Assembly (NCBI RefSeq): GCF_035989305.1
Contig: NZ_CP108514.1
Location: forward strand, 6,304,501-6,368,500
DNA from: Streptomyces sp. NBC_01233
Lineage (GTDB): Bacteria > Actinomycetota > Actinomycetes > Streptomycetales > Streptomycetaceae
DNA: 64,000 nt
Direction of reading: 5' to 3'
The translations under genes and the position numbers were made by a program. Under the pieces are notes generated by a model, which was not told the DNA's origin, did not search any database, and saw only the letters and a program-made list of their open reading frames with translations. This document shows positions 35,048 to 45,327 of the stretch, one piece after another (the first letter of the stretch is position 1; each line of letters opens with the position of its first letter).

Positions 35048-36028
35048 GTGACCCCCGCAGACCTCTCCCCTTGCGTCGTACGCGCCGTGCGCTGCGCCGT
35101 CGCCGACGGGGAGCTGCCGGGGGAGGAAGCAGTGCCCCAGCGGGTCGTCGTCGAGCGGACGCGGCCCGGTGGGGTGGGGGAGTACGCCACCCCCGTCGCC
35201 TTTCAGGTCGCCAAGGCGGTCGGGCTCCCGCCCCGTGACGTGGCGGACGTACTGGCCCGCCGGCTCGCGGCGGAGCCGGGCATCGACCGCGTCGAGGTCA
35301 CGGGTGCCGGGTTCCTCAATTTCGTGCTGCCGGCTCCGTCCGCCCCTTACGTCGTCGGGGACGCCATCGTCCACGACATCGCCATCCGGGATGTGCGGGG
35401 CGGGGCCATGTTCGCCACCCCCGCCGACGAGACCGGGCTCGGGCTGCGCGAGCGCGTCGTGCGCCGCAGCGTGCTGCGGCTCGTGTGCGCCCAGGGCGGC
35501 AGTGAGCGCGACCTGCCCGAGGTGCTGCCCGTCGCCCCCCTCGCCCAGCGGGACTCCGACGTCGTCGCCCGGTACGGGGCCGAGGCCGCGCACTGGCGGA
35601 TGCTCGCCGTGCCGGCCCGGGAGACCCCCGTCTTCTCCGAGGGGCTGCTCCTCCAAAGTGAGGCGAACGAGTTCTTCCGGGTGCGGTACGCCCACGCCCG
35701 GAGCCGCGCCCTGCTGCGCAACGCCGCCGACCTCGCGTTCGCTCCCGAAGTCGGGGACGTCGCCGACGCGCCCGCCCTGCTGCGCGCCCTCGCCGACTAC
35801 CCCCTCGCCCTCGAAGCCGCCGCGCACCACCGCGCGCCCGAGCGGCTCGCCAGGCACCTCGTCGAGCTGGCGGACGCGCTGCTCGACTTCCAGTACCGCG
35901 TGCTGCCCCAGGGCGACGAGAAACCCTCGGCCGCCCACCGCGCCCGGCTGGCTCTTGCCGAAGCCGCCGGGACGGTGCTGGCCGGCGGCCTGGCCCTGCT
36001 CGGCATAGACGCACCGACACGCCTGTGA
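35048..36028 (+). CDS. nrtL: ArgRS-related anticodon-binding protein NrtL
   Basis: The 326-residue protein resembles arginyl-tRNA synthetase at its ends but has no catalytic core. The N-terminal additional domain is visible (ATPVAFQVAKAVGLPPRDVADVLARRL and VEVTGAGFLNFVL). The C-terminal DALR-type anticodon-binding helices follow (VRYAHARSRALLRNA, EAAAHHRAPERLARHLVELADALLDFQ). It lacks the HIGH and KMSKS motifs, so it cannot charge tRNA. Its place directly before lysA is conserved in Streptomyces. GTG 35048 is used. Its function is not established. Confidence 0.85.
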   Translation: MTPADLSPCVVRAVRCAVADGELPGEEAVPQRVVVERTRPGGVGEYATPVAFQVAKAVGLPPRDVADVLARRLAAEPGIDRVEVTGAGFLNFVLPAPSAPYVVGDAIVHDIAIRDVRGGAMFATPADETGLGLRERVVRRSVLRLVCAQGGSERDLPEVLPVAPLAQRDSDVVARYGAEAAHWRMLAVPARETPVFSEGLLLQSEANEFFRVRYAHARSRALLRNAADLAFAPEVGDVADAPALLRALADYPLALEAAAHHRAPERLARHLVELADALLDFQYRVLPQGDEKPSAAHRARLALAEAAGTVLAGGLALLGIDAPTRL

Positions 36029-36047
36029 CCCGCGAAGAGAGATACCG

Positions 36048-37439
36048 ATGAGCCGTTCCGCCCACCCCGCCGGGCCCCGCCACGCCGACGTCCTGCCCGA
36101 GGGGCACTACTCCCCGCCCGCGGCTGACCTCAACGCCCTCGACGAGAAGGTCTGGGCCCGGACCGTCACGCGTACGGCGGACGGGGTCGTCACCGTCGGC
36201 GGCATCGAAGTGACCAAGCTCGCGGAGGAGTTCGGGACGCCCGCGTACTTCCTGGACGAAGAGGACTTCCGGGCGCGGTGCCGGGCATGGGCGCACGCCT
36301 TCGGTCCCGACGCCGACGTCTTCTACGCCGGCAAGGCGTTCCTCTCCAAGGCCGTCGTGAAGTGGCTGAAGGAGGAAGGGCTGAACGTCGACGTGTGTTC
36401 CGGCGGGGAGCTGACGACCGCGCTGGCCGCCGGGATGCCCGCGGAGCGGATCGCGTTCCACGGCAACAACAAGTCCGAGGGCGAGATCCGCAGGGCCGTC
36501 GAGGCCGGGGTCGGGCGGATCGTCCTCGACTCCTTCCAGGAGATCGCCCGCGTCGCGCACATCGCCCGTGAGCTGGGCGTACGCCAGCCCGTGCAGATCC
36601 GTGTGACGGTCGGCGTGGAGGCGCACACGCACGAGTTCATCGCCACCGCCCACGAGGACCAGAAGTTCGGGATCGCCGTCGCGGACGGGTCCGCCGCCGA
36701 GGCGGTGCGGCGCGCGCTCGGCCACGACTCGCTGGAGCTGCTCGGCGTCCACTCCCACATCGGGTCGCAGATCTTCGACATGGCCGGCTTCGAGGTCTCC
36801 GCCAAGCGCGTGGTCCGGCTGCTCGCCGCCGTGCGCGACGAGCACGGGGTGGAGCTGCCCGAGATCGACCTCGGCGGCGGGCTCGGCATCGCCTACACCT
36901 CGAGCGACGACCCGCGCGAGCCCCACGAGATCGCCAAGGCGCTCACCGAGATCGTCGCCCGGGAGTGCGAGAGCGCCGGGCTGCGCGCCCCGCGGATCTC
37001 CGTCGAGCCCGGCCGGGCCATCGTCGGCCCGACCGCCTTCACGCTCTACGAGGTGGGGACGATCAAGCCCCTCGAAGGGCTCCGCACGTACGTGAGCGTC
37101 GACGGCGGGATGTCCGACAACATCCGGACGGCGTTGTACGACGCCGAGTACTCCGTCAACCTCGTCTCCCGCACGTCCGACGCCGAGCCCATGCTCGTAC
37201 GCGTCGTCGGCAAGCACTGCGAGAGCGGTGACATCGTCGTGAAGGACGCCTTCCTGCCCGCCGACCTGGCCCCCGGCGACCTGCTCGCCGTCCCGGCCAC
37301 CGGCGCCTACTGCCGCTCCATGGCCAGCAACTACAACCACGCGCTCCGCCCGCCCGTCGTCGCCGTGCGCGACGGACAGGCCCGAGTGATCGTCCGCCGC
37401 GAGACGGAGGAAGATCTCCTGCGTCTCGACCTCGGATAA
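36048..37439 (+). CDS. lysA: Diaminopimelate decarboxylase
   Basis: LysA converts meso-diaminopimelate to lysine, the last step of lysine synthesis. The 463-residue fold-type III PLP enzyme has FYAGKAFLSKAV with the Schiff-base Lys, VCSGGEL, GVHSHIGSQI, EIDLGGGLGI and EPGRAIVGPT. CESGDIV in the C-terminal domain supplies the conserved active-site Cys. It starts 19 bases after nrtL, so the two are probably co-transcribed. The region after its stop holds a long inverted repeat. Confidence 0.95.
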   Translation: MSRSAHPAGPRHADVLPEGHYSPPAADLNALDEKVWARTVTRTADGVVTVGGIEVTKLAEEFGTPAYFLDEEDFRARCRAWAHAFGPDADVFYAGKAFLSKAVVKWLKEEGLNVDVCSGGELTTALAAGMPAERIAFHGNNKSEGEIRRAVEAGVGRIVLDSFQEIARVAHIARELGVRQPVQIRVTVGVEAHTHEFIATAHEDQKFGIAVADGSAAEAVRRALGHDSLELLGVHSHIGSQIFDMAGFEVSAKRVVRLLAAVRDEHGVELPEIDLGGGLGIAYTSSDDPREPHEIAKALTEIVARECESAGLRAPRISVEPGRAIVGPTAFTLYEVGTIKPLEGLRTYVSVDGGMSDNIRTALYDAEYSVNLVSRTSDAEPMLVRVVGKHCESGDIVVKDAFLPADLAPGDLLAVPATGAYCRSMASNYNHALRPPVVAVRDGQARVIVRRETEEDLLRLDLG

Positions 37440-37449
37440 TGAAATCGGT

Positions 37450-37498
37450 GTCTCACTCAATGGACCGGGGATGGAAAGTGCTGTCCATTGAGTGAGAC
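37450..37498. promoter_or_regulatory. Perfect 16-bp inverted repeat between lysA and hom
   Basis: GTCTCACTCAATGGAC (37450-37465) and GTCCATTGAGTGAGAC (37483-37498) are exact reverse complements around a 17-base loop. It starts ten bases after the lysA stop and ends 64 bases before hom. It is AT-richer than its surroundings and has no T-run. It may be a terminator for lysA, an attenuator, or a protein-binding site controlling hom-thrC. Confidence 0.65.
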
Positions 37499-37562
37499 TG
37501 GTTCCACCCCGCGCACAAACCGCGCGCGGGGTACTGATGGAAGATCGAAAGGCGTAGGTCGA

Positions 37563-38855
37563 ATGATGCGTACGCGTCCGCTGAAGGTGGCGCTGCTGGG
37601 CTGTGGAGTGGTCGGCTCAGAGGTGGCTCGCATCATGACGACGCACGCCGACGACCTCACGCAGAGGATCGGCGCGCCCGTGGAGCTCGCCGGCGTGGCC
37701 GTACGCCGCCCCTCGAAGGTGCGCGAGGGCATCGACCCGTCCCTGGTCACCACCGATGCGACCGCCCTCCTCAAACGCGGCGACATCGACATCGCCATCG
37801 AGGTCATCGGCGGCATCGAGCCCGCCCGCACGCTGATCACCACCGCCTTCGAGCACGGCATCTCCGTGGTCTCCGCGAACAAGGCGCTGCTGGCCCAGGA
37901 CGGTGCCGCGCTGCACGCGGCCGCCGAGCAGCACGGGCTGGACCTGTACTACGAGGCCGCCGTCGCCGGCGCCATCCCGCTGGTCCGCCCGATGCGCGAG
38001 TCCCTCGCGGGCGACAAGATCAACCGGGTGATGGGCATCGTCAACGGCACGACGAACTTCATCCTCGACAAGATGGACTCGACCGGCGCCGGCTACCAGG
38101 AGGCGCTCGACGAGGCCACCGCCCTCGGGTACGCCGAGGCCGACCCGACCGCCGACGTCGAGGGCTACGACGCCGCCGCCAAGGCCGCGATCCTGGCCGG
38201 CATCGCCTTCCACACCCGCGTCCGCCTGGACGACGTGTACCGCGAGGGCATGACCGAGGTCAGCGCCGCCGACTTCGCCTCCGCCAAGCGGATGGGCTGC
38301 ACCATCAAGCTCCTCGCCATCCTGGAGCGCGCCGCCGACGGCGAGTCCGTCACCGCCCGCGTCCACCCGGCGATGATCCCGCTCAGCCACCCGCTCGCCT
38401 CCGTCCGCGAGGCGTACAACGCCGTCTTCGTCGAGGCGGAGGCCGCCGGGCGGCTCATGTTCTACGGGCCCGGCGCGGGCGGCGCGCCGACCGCGTCCGC
38501 GGTACTCGGCGACCTCGTCGCCGTCGCCCGCAACAAGCTCGCCGAGGCAACGGGGCCCGGCGAGTCCGCCTACACCCAGCTGCCGGTCAGCCACATGGGC
38601 GAGGTCGTCACCCGGTACCACATCAGCCTCGATGTGGCGGACAAGCCGGGCGTTCTCGCCCAGGTGGCGACCACGTTCGCGGAGCACGGTGTCTCCATCG
38701 ACACGGTCCGCCAGCAGGGCAAGGACGGCGAGGCCTCCCTCGTCGTCGTCACTCACCGCGCGCCCGACGCCGCCCTCTCCGGGACCGTCGAGGCACTGCG
38801 GAAGCTGGACACCGTCCGCGGTGTCGCCAGCATCATGCGTGTTGAAGGGGAGTAA
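37563..38855 (+). CDS. hom: Homoserine dehydrogenase
   Basis: The enzyme reduces aspartate semialdehyde to homoserine on the way to threonine and methionine. The 430-residue protein has the nucleotide-binding LLGCGVVGSEVARI, SANKALLAQDG, the catalytic region GYAEADPTADVEGYDAAAKAAIL and a C-terminal ACT domain (YHISLDVADKPGVLAQVA), the usual site of threonine feedback. ATG 37563 is used; ATG 37566 follows directly. It lies six bases before thrC. Confidence 0.95.
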   Translation: MMRTRPLKVALLGCGVVGSEVARIMTTHADDLTQRIGAPVELAGVAVRRPSKVREGIDPSLVTTDATALLKRGDIDIAIEVIGGIEPARTLITTAFEHGISVVSANKALLAQDGAALHAAAEQHGLDLYYEAAVAGAIPLVRPMRESLAGDKINRVMGIVNGTTNFILDKMDSTGAGYQEALDEATALGYAEADPTADVEGYDAAAKAAILAGIAFHTRVRLDDVYREGMTEVSAADFASAKRMGCTIKLLAILERAADGESVTARVHPAMIPLSHPLASVREAYNAVFVEAEAAGRLMFYGPGAGGAPTASAVLGDLVAVARNKLAEATGPGESAYTQLPVSHMGEVVTRYHISLDVADKPGVLAQVATTFAEHGVSIDTVRQQGKDGEASLVVVTHRAPDAALSGTVEALRKLDTVRGVASIMRVEGE

Positions 38856-38861
38856 GGACCC

Positions 38862-39932
38862 ATGAGCAGCAATCGCACCCACCAGTGGCGCGGCATCATC
38901 GAGGAGTACCGGGACCGCCTGCCGGTGACGGACAAGACTCCCGTGGTGACGCTCCGCGAGGGCGGCACTCCCCTCGTCCCCGCGCAGGTGCTCTCCGAGC
39001 GCACCGGCTGCGAGGTCCACCTCAAGGTCGAGGGGGCGAACCCCACCGGGTCCTTCAAGGACCGCGGCATGACCATGGCGATCAGCAAGGCCAAGGAGGA
39101 GGGAGCCAAGGCGGTCATCTGCGCCTCCACCGGCAATACTTCGGCCTCCGCCGCCGCGTACGCGGTGCGCGCCGGGATGGTCTCCGCGGTGCTCGTGCCG
39201 CGCGGCAAGATCGCGCTCGGCAAGATGGGCCAGGCCCTCGTGCACGGCGCCAAGATCCTGCAGGTGGACGGCAACTTCGACGACTGCCTGAACCTGGCCC
39301 GCGCGCTCTCCGACAACTACCCGGTCGCGCTGGTCAATTCGGTCAACCCGGTGCGCATCGAGGGCCAGAAGACGGCCGCGTTCGAGATCGTGGACGCGCT
39401 CGGCGACGCCCCCGACATCCACGTGCTGCCCGTCGGCAACGCCGGCAACATCACGGCGTACTGGAAGGGTTTCAAGGAGTACAAGGCCGACGGCCTGTCC
39501 TCCCGTACGCCCCGCGTGTGGGGTTTCCAGGCCTCCGGGTCCGCGCCGATCGTCCGCGGCGAGGTCGTCAAGGAGCCGCACACCATCGCCACCGCGATCC
39601 GGATCGGCAACCCGGCCTCCTGGGACTACGCCCTGCAGGCGCGCGACGAGTCGGGCGGCTTCATCGACGAGGTGACGGACCGCCAGATCCTGGCCGCCTA
39701 CCGGCTGTTGGCCGCCCAGGAGGGCGTCTTCGTCGAGCCCGCCTCGGCCGCCTCGGTGGCCGGCCTGCTCAAGGCCGCCGAGCTGGGCCTGGTCGACCCC
39801 GGTCAGACGATCGTGTGCACCGTCACCGGCAACGGCCTGAAGGACCCCGACTGGGCGATCGCCGGCGCTCCGCAGCCGGTCACCGTTCCGGTGGACGCCG
39901 AGGCCGCCGCCATCCGTCTCGGCCTGGTCTAG
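38862..39932 (+). CDS. thrC: Threonine synthase
   Basis: ThrC converts O-phosphohomoserine to threonine. The 356-residue PLP protein has [11 protein letters not shown] with the Schiff-base Lys, [14 protein letters not shown] and [15 protein letters not shown] as the cofactor phosphate loop. GGAGTAAGG precedes ATG 38862, which lies six bases after the hom stop, so the two genes are co-transcribed. Its length is that of the short bacterial ThrC class. Confidence 0.95.
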   Translation: MSSNRTHQWRGIIEEYRDRLPVTDKTPVVTLREGGTPLVPAQVLSERTGCEVHLKVEGANPTGSFKDRGMTMAISKAKEEGAKAVICASTGNTSASAAAYAVRAGMVSAVLVPRGKIALGKMGQALVHGAKILQVDGNFDDCLNLARALSDNYPVALVNSVNPVRIEGQKTAAFEIVDALGDAPDIHVLPVGNAGNITAYWKGFKEYKADGLSSRTPRVWGFQASGSAPIVRGEVVKEPHTIATAIRIGNPASWDYALQARDESGGFIDEVTDRQILAAYRLLAAQEGVFVEPASAASVAGLLKAAELGLVDPGQTIVCTVTGNGLKDPDWAIAGAPQPVTVPVDAEAAAIRLGLV

Positions 39933-40306
39933 GCCGGTCCGGCGCGTGGTCCGGGCCGTTCCGGGTCCGGGCCGCCTGGTCCACACCGGTCCCGGTAGTA
40001 ACGCGCACCACGTGTGAGCCGGGTCCGGAGGGGCTCTTGAGGCCCTCCGGAACCCGGCAACTCACCCCGTACGACGACAAAAGTGCGGCCGAAGCCGTCG
40101 AAGCCCGCGACACGCATCGTGCGCCTCCTGTGCGCCCTATGTCGCGAGAGAACCTTCCTTCGATACGCTGTACTTACATCCGCCACCGCGCATATGACTG
40201 CGGTGCTGCCCCGAGGGCCTTCGGGTGTCGTACGTTCTCCAGTACATTCGCAGCGAGCCAGCGAAGAGCGAAGATCTCGCACAGTCACAAGGAGTGTCAT
40301 CGGACG
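39933..40306. other. Intergenic region thrC-thrB with hairpin
   Basis: These 374 bases separate thrC from thrB. A strong hairpin lies at 40018-40058. The rest should contain the thrB promoter; I see no gene. Confidence 0.55.
40018..40058 (+). terminator. Hairpin after thrC
   Basis: GCCGGGTCCGGAGGG (40018-40032) pairs with CCCTCCGGAACCCGGC (40043-40058) with one bulged base. GTGAG and CTCAC further out extend the stem. It probably terminates the hom-thrC transcript and so uncouples thrB. Confidence 0.7.
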
Positions 40307-41233
40307 ATGGCCGGTCCAGCGTTCCGCGCCGCCGCCGTACGGGTGCGCGTCCCCGCCAGCAGTGCCAACCTCGGCCCGGGCTTCGACGCCCTGGGCCTGG
40401 CCCTGGGGCTCTACGACGACGTAGTCGTCCGGGTGGCCGACTCCGGCCTGAACATCGACATCGCGGGTGAGGGCGCCGACACCCTCCCGCGGGACGAGAG
40501 CCACCTGCTCGTACGCTCCATGCGCACCGCCTTCGACCTGCTGGGCGGACAGCCGCGCGGCCTCGAGGTCGTCTGCGCCAACCGCATCCCGCACGGCCGG
40601 GGCCTCGGCTCCTCGTCCGCCGCGATCTGCGCCGGCATCGTCGCCGCCCGCGCCGTGACCATAGGCGGCGAGGCCAGGCTCGACGACGCGGCGCTGCTGG
40701 AGCTCGCCACCGAGATCGAAGGACACCCCGACAACGTCGCCGCCTGTCTGCTCGGCGGGTTCACCCTGGCGTGGATGGACGGGGGCAGTGCCAAGGCGAT
40801 CCGGATGGAGCCTGCCGAATCCATCGTTCCGGTGGTTTTCGTACCTTCCAAGCCGGTCCTGACGGAGACCGCGCGCGGCCTGCTGCCGCGCACCGTCCCG
40901 CACGTGGACGCGGCCGTCAACGCGGGCCGCGCGGGCCTGCTCGTGGAAGCCCTGACCAGGCGTCCCGAGCTGCTCCTGCCGGCCACCGAAGACCGGCTCC
41001 ACCAGGAGTACCGGTCCCCGGCGATGCCCGAGAGCGTCGCCCTTGTGAACCGGCTGCGGGCGGACGGGATCCCCGCGGTCATCTCCGGCGCGGGCCCCAC
41101 GGTCCTCGCGCTGGTCGACAACGGCGCGGCCGACAAGGTCGCGCAGCTCGCGGGCGAGGGGTGGGCGGCCAACCGGCTCGCACTCGACGCCGCGGGCGCG
41201 AGCGTACTTCCGCTGGGCACCCAGGGCGGCTAG
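40307..41233 (+). CDS. thrB: Homoserine kinase
   Basis: ThrB phosphorylates homoserine with ATP to give the ThrC substrate. The 308-residue GHMP kinase has VPASSANLGPGFDALGLAL at the start, the ATP loop PHGRGLGSSSAAICAGI and the C-terminal GAGPTVLAL. AAGGAG at 40289-40294 supports ATG 40307. A much longer in-frame extension upstream covers the thrC antiparallel frame and is not coding. It has its own promoter region after the hairpin. Confidence 0.95.
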   Translation: MAGPAFRAAAVRVRVPASSANLGPGFDALGLALGLYDDVVVRVADSGLNIDIAGEGADTLPRDESHLLVRSMRTAFDLLGGQPRGLEVVCANRIPHGRGLGSSSAAICAGIVAARAVTIGGEARLDDAALLELATEIEGHPDNVAACLLGGFTLAWMDGGSAKAIRMEPAESIVPVVFVPSKPVLTETARGLLPRTVPHVDAAVNAGRAGLLVEALTRRPELLLPATEDRLHQEYRSPAMPESVALVNRLRADGIPAVISGAGPTVLALVDNGAADKVAQLAGEGWAANRLALDAAGASVLPLGTQGG

Positions 41234-41674
41234 GGCCGTTCTTCTGGATTGCACAGCCGGTCAGGGGCGGGCGGCCAGGGCAGGCCGCCCGCGCGGAAGG
41301 GCGCGATTGCCGGTGATTGAGAGGGGGAATATCTATTGGATCCGGTAGTGTTAGTCTCAAGTGCGCATCGGAAGCCGCCATGGCTCGGTGCTCAGCGTCC
41401 CCATCCGGGACCACATTTCTTCCGGGAGCCTCCCCGACTGCTTTGACTTCCAGCAGTTTCGAGCACGCTCCGGAATCGGCGTGACATTCCCACGCTTTCA
41501 GCTCGGGGGCTTCTCGCCGAAACCACCCATGCACGTTTCTCTCCGCCGTATTTCTACCGGCGGACCACCGCCCCGGCTGCGGTCCACGACCCATCAAGTC
41601 ATGGACTGTTGTCGGACAGCACAACCGGTCGCCGAGCCAGACAGGCCGACGTCCGCTCCAGGGAAGGACCCTTC
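41234..41674. other. Intergenic region thrB-rho, leader of rho
   Basis: The 441 bases contain no recognisable gene. They should hold the rho promoter and a long leader. Rho leaders are often autoregulated by Rho itself, but I cannot point to a rut site or attenuator here. Confidence 0.5.
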
Positions 41675-43774
41675 GTGAGCGACACCACCGATCTGATGGG
41701 CGCTGCCGACACCTCTGTCGACACCAGTGCCCCCGCCGCGGGCGCCGCACCCAAGCGTCGACGCACCGGCACCGGCCTTGACGGCATGGTCCTGGCCGAG
41801 CTGCAGCAGGTCGCGTCGGGCCTCGGGATCAGGGGCACCGCGCGGATGCGCAAGAGCCAGCTGATCGAGGTCATCAAGGAGGCGCAGGCGGGCAGCGGTG
41901 CCCCCAAGGCCGCGGCCTCCGCCGCCGCAGACACCGCCGAGGCCAAGCCGAAGCGCCGCGCCACCAGCAAGGCCCGAACGGGTGAGGCCGCCGCCGAGGC
42001 GCCCGCCGAGAAGCCTGCCGCGCAGGCGCAGATCGAGATCCCGGGTCAGCCGGCCAGCGACGACGCCCCGGTCGGCGAGCGCCGCCGCCGTCGGGCCACG
42101 GCCCCCTCCGGCAGCCCGGAGGCCTCGGCCCCCGTCGCCGTGCAGGTCGAGCAGAAGACCGAGACCGTGACCGCCGCCCCGGCGCAGTCCGAGGTCAAGG
42201 CCGACGCCACGGCGGTCTCCGCCGGCCAGGCGCAGGGCCAGGACGGCGAGGGCCGCGGCCGTCGCGACCGCCGTGACCGCGCCGAGCGCGGCGACCGCCA
42301 GCGCGACCGCCGTGACCGCGGCGCCAAGGGCGACGACCAGGGCCAGGGCGGCCAGGGTCAGGGCCAGGGCGCGCAGGGCGGCCAGGGCCAGGGCCAGGGT
42401 CAGGGCGCCCAGGGCGGCGGCCGTCAGGACCGCGCCGACCGCCAGCAGCAGGGCGGCCGCGGCCAGGGCCAGGGCCAGGGTCAGCAGGGCCGTCAGGACC
42501 GCCAGGACAACGGTCCCCAGGACGACTTCGACGGTGAGGACGGCCGTCGTGGCCGTCGCGGCCGCTACCGCGACCGCCGTGGCCGTCGTGGCCGCGACGA
42601 GTTCGCGCCGAGCGAGCCGCAGGTCGCCGACGACGACGTGCTGATCCCCGTCGCGGGCATCCTCGACATCCTCGACAACTACGCGTTCATCCGGACCTCG
42701 GGCTACCTGCCCGGCCCCAACGACGTGTACGTCTCCCTCGCCCAGGTCCGCAAGGCCGGTCTGCGCAAGGGTGACCACACCACCGGTGCCGTGCGCCAGC
42801 CCAAGGACGGCGAGCGCCGCGAGAAGTTCAACGCCCTCGTGCGGCTGGACTCGGTGAACGGCATGGCGCCCGAATCCGGCCGCGGCCGACCGGAGTTCCA
42901 GAAGCTGACGCCCCTGTACCCGCAGGACCGTCTGCGCCTGGAGACCGACCCGGGCGTGCTGACCACCCGCATCATCGACCTCGTGTCGCCGATCGGCAAG
43001 GGCCAGCGCGGTCTGATCGTGGCCCCGCCGAAGACCGGCAAGACCATGATCATGCAGGCGATCGCCAACGCGATCACCACGAACAACCCCGAGTGCCACC
43101 TGATGGTCGTCCTGGTCGACGAGCGTCCGGAAGAGGTCACCGACATGCAGCGGTCGGTCAAGGGCGAGGTCATCTCCTCGACCTTCGACCGCCCGGCCGA
43201 GGACCACACCACCGTCGCCGAGCTGGCCATCGAGCGCGCCAAGCGTCTCGTCGAGCTGGGTCACGACGTGGTCGTCCTGCTGGACTCCATCACCCGTCTG
43301 GGCCGCGCGTACAACCTCGCGGCGCCCGCCTCCGGCCGCATCCTGTCCGGTGGTGTCGACTCGACCGCGCTGTACCCGCCGAAGCGCTTCTTCGGTGCCG
43401 CGCGCAACATCGAGGACGGCGGCTCGCTGACCATCCTGGCCACCGCGCTCGTCGACACCGGCTCGCGCATGGACGAGGTGATCTTCGAGGAGTTCAAGGG
43501 CACCGGCAACATGGAGCTCAAGCTCGATCGGAAGCTCGCCGACAAGCGCATCTTCCCGGCCGTCGACGTCGACCCGTCGGGCACCCGCAAGGAGGAGATC
43601 CTCCTCAACGCGGAGGAGCTCGCCATCGTCTGGAAGCTGCGCCGGGTGCTGCACGCGCTCGACTCGCAGCAGGCGATCGAGCTGCTTCTCGACAAGATGA
43701 AGCAGACGAAGTCGAACGCCGAGTTCCTGATGCAGATCGCGAAGACGACCCCGTCGGGCAAGAACGACGACTGA
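41675..43774 (+). CDS. rho: Transcription termination factor Rho with long RGQ-rich insert
   Basis: Rho is the hexameric RNA helicase that ends transcription. The 699-residue protein has the N-terminal helical segment [29 protein letters not shown] low-complexity region follows at about residues 190-310, rich in Arg, Asp, Gly and Gln with [11 protein letters not shown] repeats. The RNA-binding fold is next ([20 protein letters not shown]), then the ATPase with PPKTGKT (about 451-457) and [13 protein letters not shown]. Such inserts are typical of actinobacterial Rho. GTG 41675 follows GGGAAGGA. A GC hairpin ends the gene. Confidence 0.95.
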   Translation: MSDTTDLMGAADTSVDTSAPAAGAAPKRRRTGTGLDGMVLAELQQVASGLGIRGTARMRKSQLIEVIKEAQAGSGAPKAAASAAADTAEAKPKRRATSKARTGEAAAEAPAEKPAAQAQIEIPGQPASDDAPVGERRRRRATAPSGSPEASAPVAVQVEQKTETVTAAPAQSEVKADATAVSAGQAQGQDGEGRGRRDRRDRAERGDRQRDRRDRGAKGDDQGQGGQGQGQGAQGGQGQGQGQGAQGGGRQDRADRQQQGGRGQGQGQGQQGRQDRQDNGPQDDFDGEDGRRGRRGRYRDRRGRRGRDEFAPSEPQVADDDVLIPVAGILDILDNYAFIRTSGYLPGPNDVYVSLAQVRKAGLRKGDHTTGAVRQPKDGERREKFNALVRLDSVNGMAPESGRGRPEFQKLTPLYPQDRLRLETDPGVLTTRIIDLVSPIGKGQRGLIVAPPKTGKTMIMQAIANAITTNNPECHLMVVLVDERPEEVTDMQRSVKGEVISSTFDRPAEDHTTVAELAIERAKRLVELGHDVVVLLDSITRLGRAYNLAAPASGRILSGGVDSTALYPPKRFFGAARNIEDGGSLTILATALVDTGSRMDEVIFEEFKGTGNMELKLDRKLADKRIFPAVDVDPSGTRKEEILLNAEELAIVWKLRRVLHALDSQQAIELLLDKMKQTKSNAEFLMQIAKTTPSGKNDD

Positions 43775-43820
43775 GGTGTGACGCCGGGCGTCTGACGTCC
43801 GGCACGTGGCATCACCGCCA

Positions 43821-43852
43821 GCAGCCCCCGCCGCACCCGCGGCGGGGGCTGC
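43821..43852 (+). terminator. Hairpin after rho
   Basis: GCAGCCCCCGCCGC (43821-43834) and GCGGCGGGGGCTGC (43839-43852) form a perfect 14-bp stem with a four-base loop, about 47 bases after the rho stop. Confidence 0.8.
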
Positions 43853-44030
43853 TGCGCGTTCACGGGGCTCCACGGGGCTCCACGCGCGGTCCACGGGCCC
43901 CCCGGGTGCGGGCTTCGCCACACCCCGCCCCTGGAACCCTGGACGGCGTTCACCCGTCTGTGTGAGAGGAGCCCGCGGTGGACGGCGGGCCGGAACGGAC
44001 CAGGGGACCGGACTCAGGACTGAGGAGAGC

Positions 44031-45131
44031 ATGACCGAGGACAGCAAGGGCCGCGGCCGGCGTGCCGCGGGCCGGCGCCGACGCGAACCGGCGAAGCGCC
44101 GCAAGGCTCTCGTCATCGCCGCGTGGAGCGCCGCGGGGGTGGTCCTGCTGGGGAGTGCGGGCCTCGGCTACTTCTACTTCAAGCTGAACGGCAATCTGAA
44201 GACCGTCGACATCGACCAGGCCCTCGGCGCCGACCGCCCGCAGAACGTCGACAACGGTTCGATGGACATCCTCGTCCTCGGCTCCGACTCCCGGGGCGGC
44301 GCCAACGGCGAGTACGGCCGGGACGACGGCGGCTCCGCCCGCTCGGACACCGCGATGATCGTCCACCTGTACGAGGGCCACAAGCAGGCCAGCGTCATAT
44401 CGATACCGCGCGACACCATGACCGCCCGTCCCGAATGCCCCACCGGCAAGGGCAGGACCGACCCCGGCGGCCCCCGCAAGCAGTTCAACGAGGCCTACAC
44501 CATCGGCGGGGCCGCCTGCGCGGTCAAGACCGTCGAGAAGATGTCGGGGATCCGCATGGACCACTACATCGAGGTCGACTTCACGGGCTTCAAGAAGATC
44601 ATCGACAACCTCGGCGGCGTCGACGTGACCACCACCAAGCCGATCAAGGACGGCGCCAGCCACCTCGAGCTCGCGGCCGGCCCGAACCACCTCAACGGCG
44701 AACAGGCCCTCGGCCTCGTCCGGACGCGCAAGAGCGTCGGCGACGGCAGCGACCTGGGCCGAATACAGCTCCAGCAGGCCTTCATCAAGGCACTGATCAA
44801 GCAGGTCAAGAGCATCGGGGTGTTCGACAACCCCAAGCGGCTCGTCGACCTCGCCGACTCCGGGACCAAGGCGCTCACGACCGACAAGGCGCTCGGCGAC
44901 GTGAAGTCCCTCATGGGCTTCGCCCAGGGCCTGCAGGGCATCGAGGCCCAGAACATGCACATGATCACCCTGCCGGTGACCGTGGACGCACGCGATGCCG
45001 ATCGCGTCGCCCCGCTCACGAAGGAGTCGAAGCTGGTCTGGGAAGCGCTGCTCGCGGACCAGCCGATCCCGGCCGAGGCCACCGAGAAGTCCATGGGGGA
45101 CAAGGGCACGGCCGGCGGCATCGTCCAGTAG
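44031..45131 (+). CDS. LytR-CpsA-Psr (LCP) family cell-wall ligase
   Basis: LCP enzymes transfer polymers from undecaprenyl pyrophosphate to peptidoglycan. The 366-residue protein has a basic cytoplasmic N-terminus, one membrane anchor (about residues 26-48) and an extracellular LCP domain: DILVLGSDSRGG, SDTAMIVHLYEG, VISIPRDTM, IDNLGGVDV and LNGEQALGLVRTRK. The Arg and Asp residues that bind the pyrophosphate are present. ATG 44031 is preceded by TGAGGAGAG. It stands alone between rho and rpmE. Confidence 0.9.
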   Translation: MTEDSKGRGRRAAGRRRREPAKRRKALVIAAWSAAGVVLLGSAGLGYFYFKLNGNLKTVDIDQALGADRPQNVDNGSMDILVLGSDSRGGANGEYGRDDGGSARSDTAMIVHLYEGHKQASVISIPRDTMTARPECPTGKGRTDPGGPRKQFNEAYTIGGAACAVKTVEKMSGIRMDHYIEVDFTGFKKIIDNLGGVDVTTTKPIKDGASHLELAAGPNHLNGEQALGLVRTRKSVGDGSDLGRIQLQQAFIKALIKQVKSIGVFDNPKRLVDLADSGTKALTTDKALGDVKSLMGFAQGLQGIEAQNMHMITLPVTVDARDADRVAPLTKESKLVWEALLADQPIPAEATEKSMGDKGTAGGIVQ

Positions 45132-45223
45132 GGAGCCCCTGCTCAGGCGGCTCTCGGGCGGATTCCGCGGGGGTGTGGAATAGATGCCGGCCCCCCTCCG
45201 TTGAGGGAGGCGTCCTCAGAATT

Positions 45224-45251
45224 TTGACAGGCAGCCCGGTCCTGGCAGACT
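45224..45251 (+). promoter_or_regulatory. Candidate rpmE promoter
   Basis: TTGACA (45224-45229) and CAGACT (45246-45251) are separated by 16 bases and lie about 76 bases before rpmE. The match to the vegetative sigma consensus is good at -35 and fair at -10. Confidence 0.5.
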
Positions 45252-45327
45252 GGTCTGTCGGCCCCGGTTCACGCAGTGCGCAATTCGGCTCCTGCGACCC
45301 GGCGCCCTCCCGAATCTAGGAGACACC

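Noticed and set aside
37617..39986. Open frame of 789 codons on the minus strand across hom and thrC
   Set aside because: It is a shadow of two conserved genes on the plus strand.
42330..42500. Tandem repeat or CRISPR-like array
   Set aside because: The repeats encode the Gly-Gln-rich insert of Rho in frame, and no spacer pattern exists. I saw no CRISPR array anywhere in the window.
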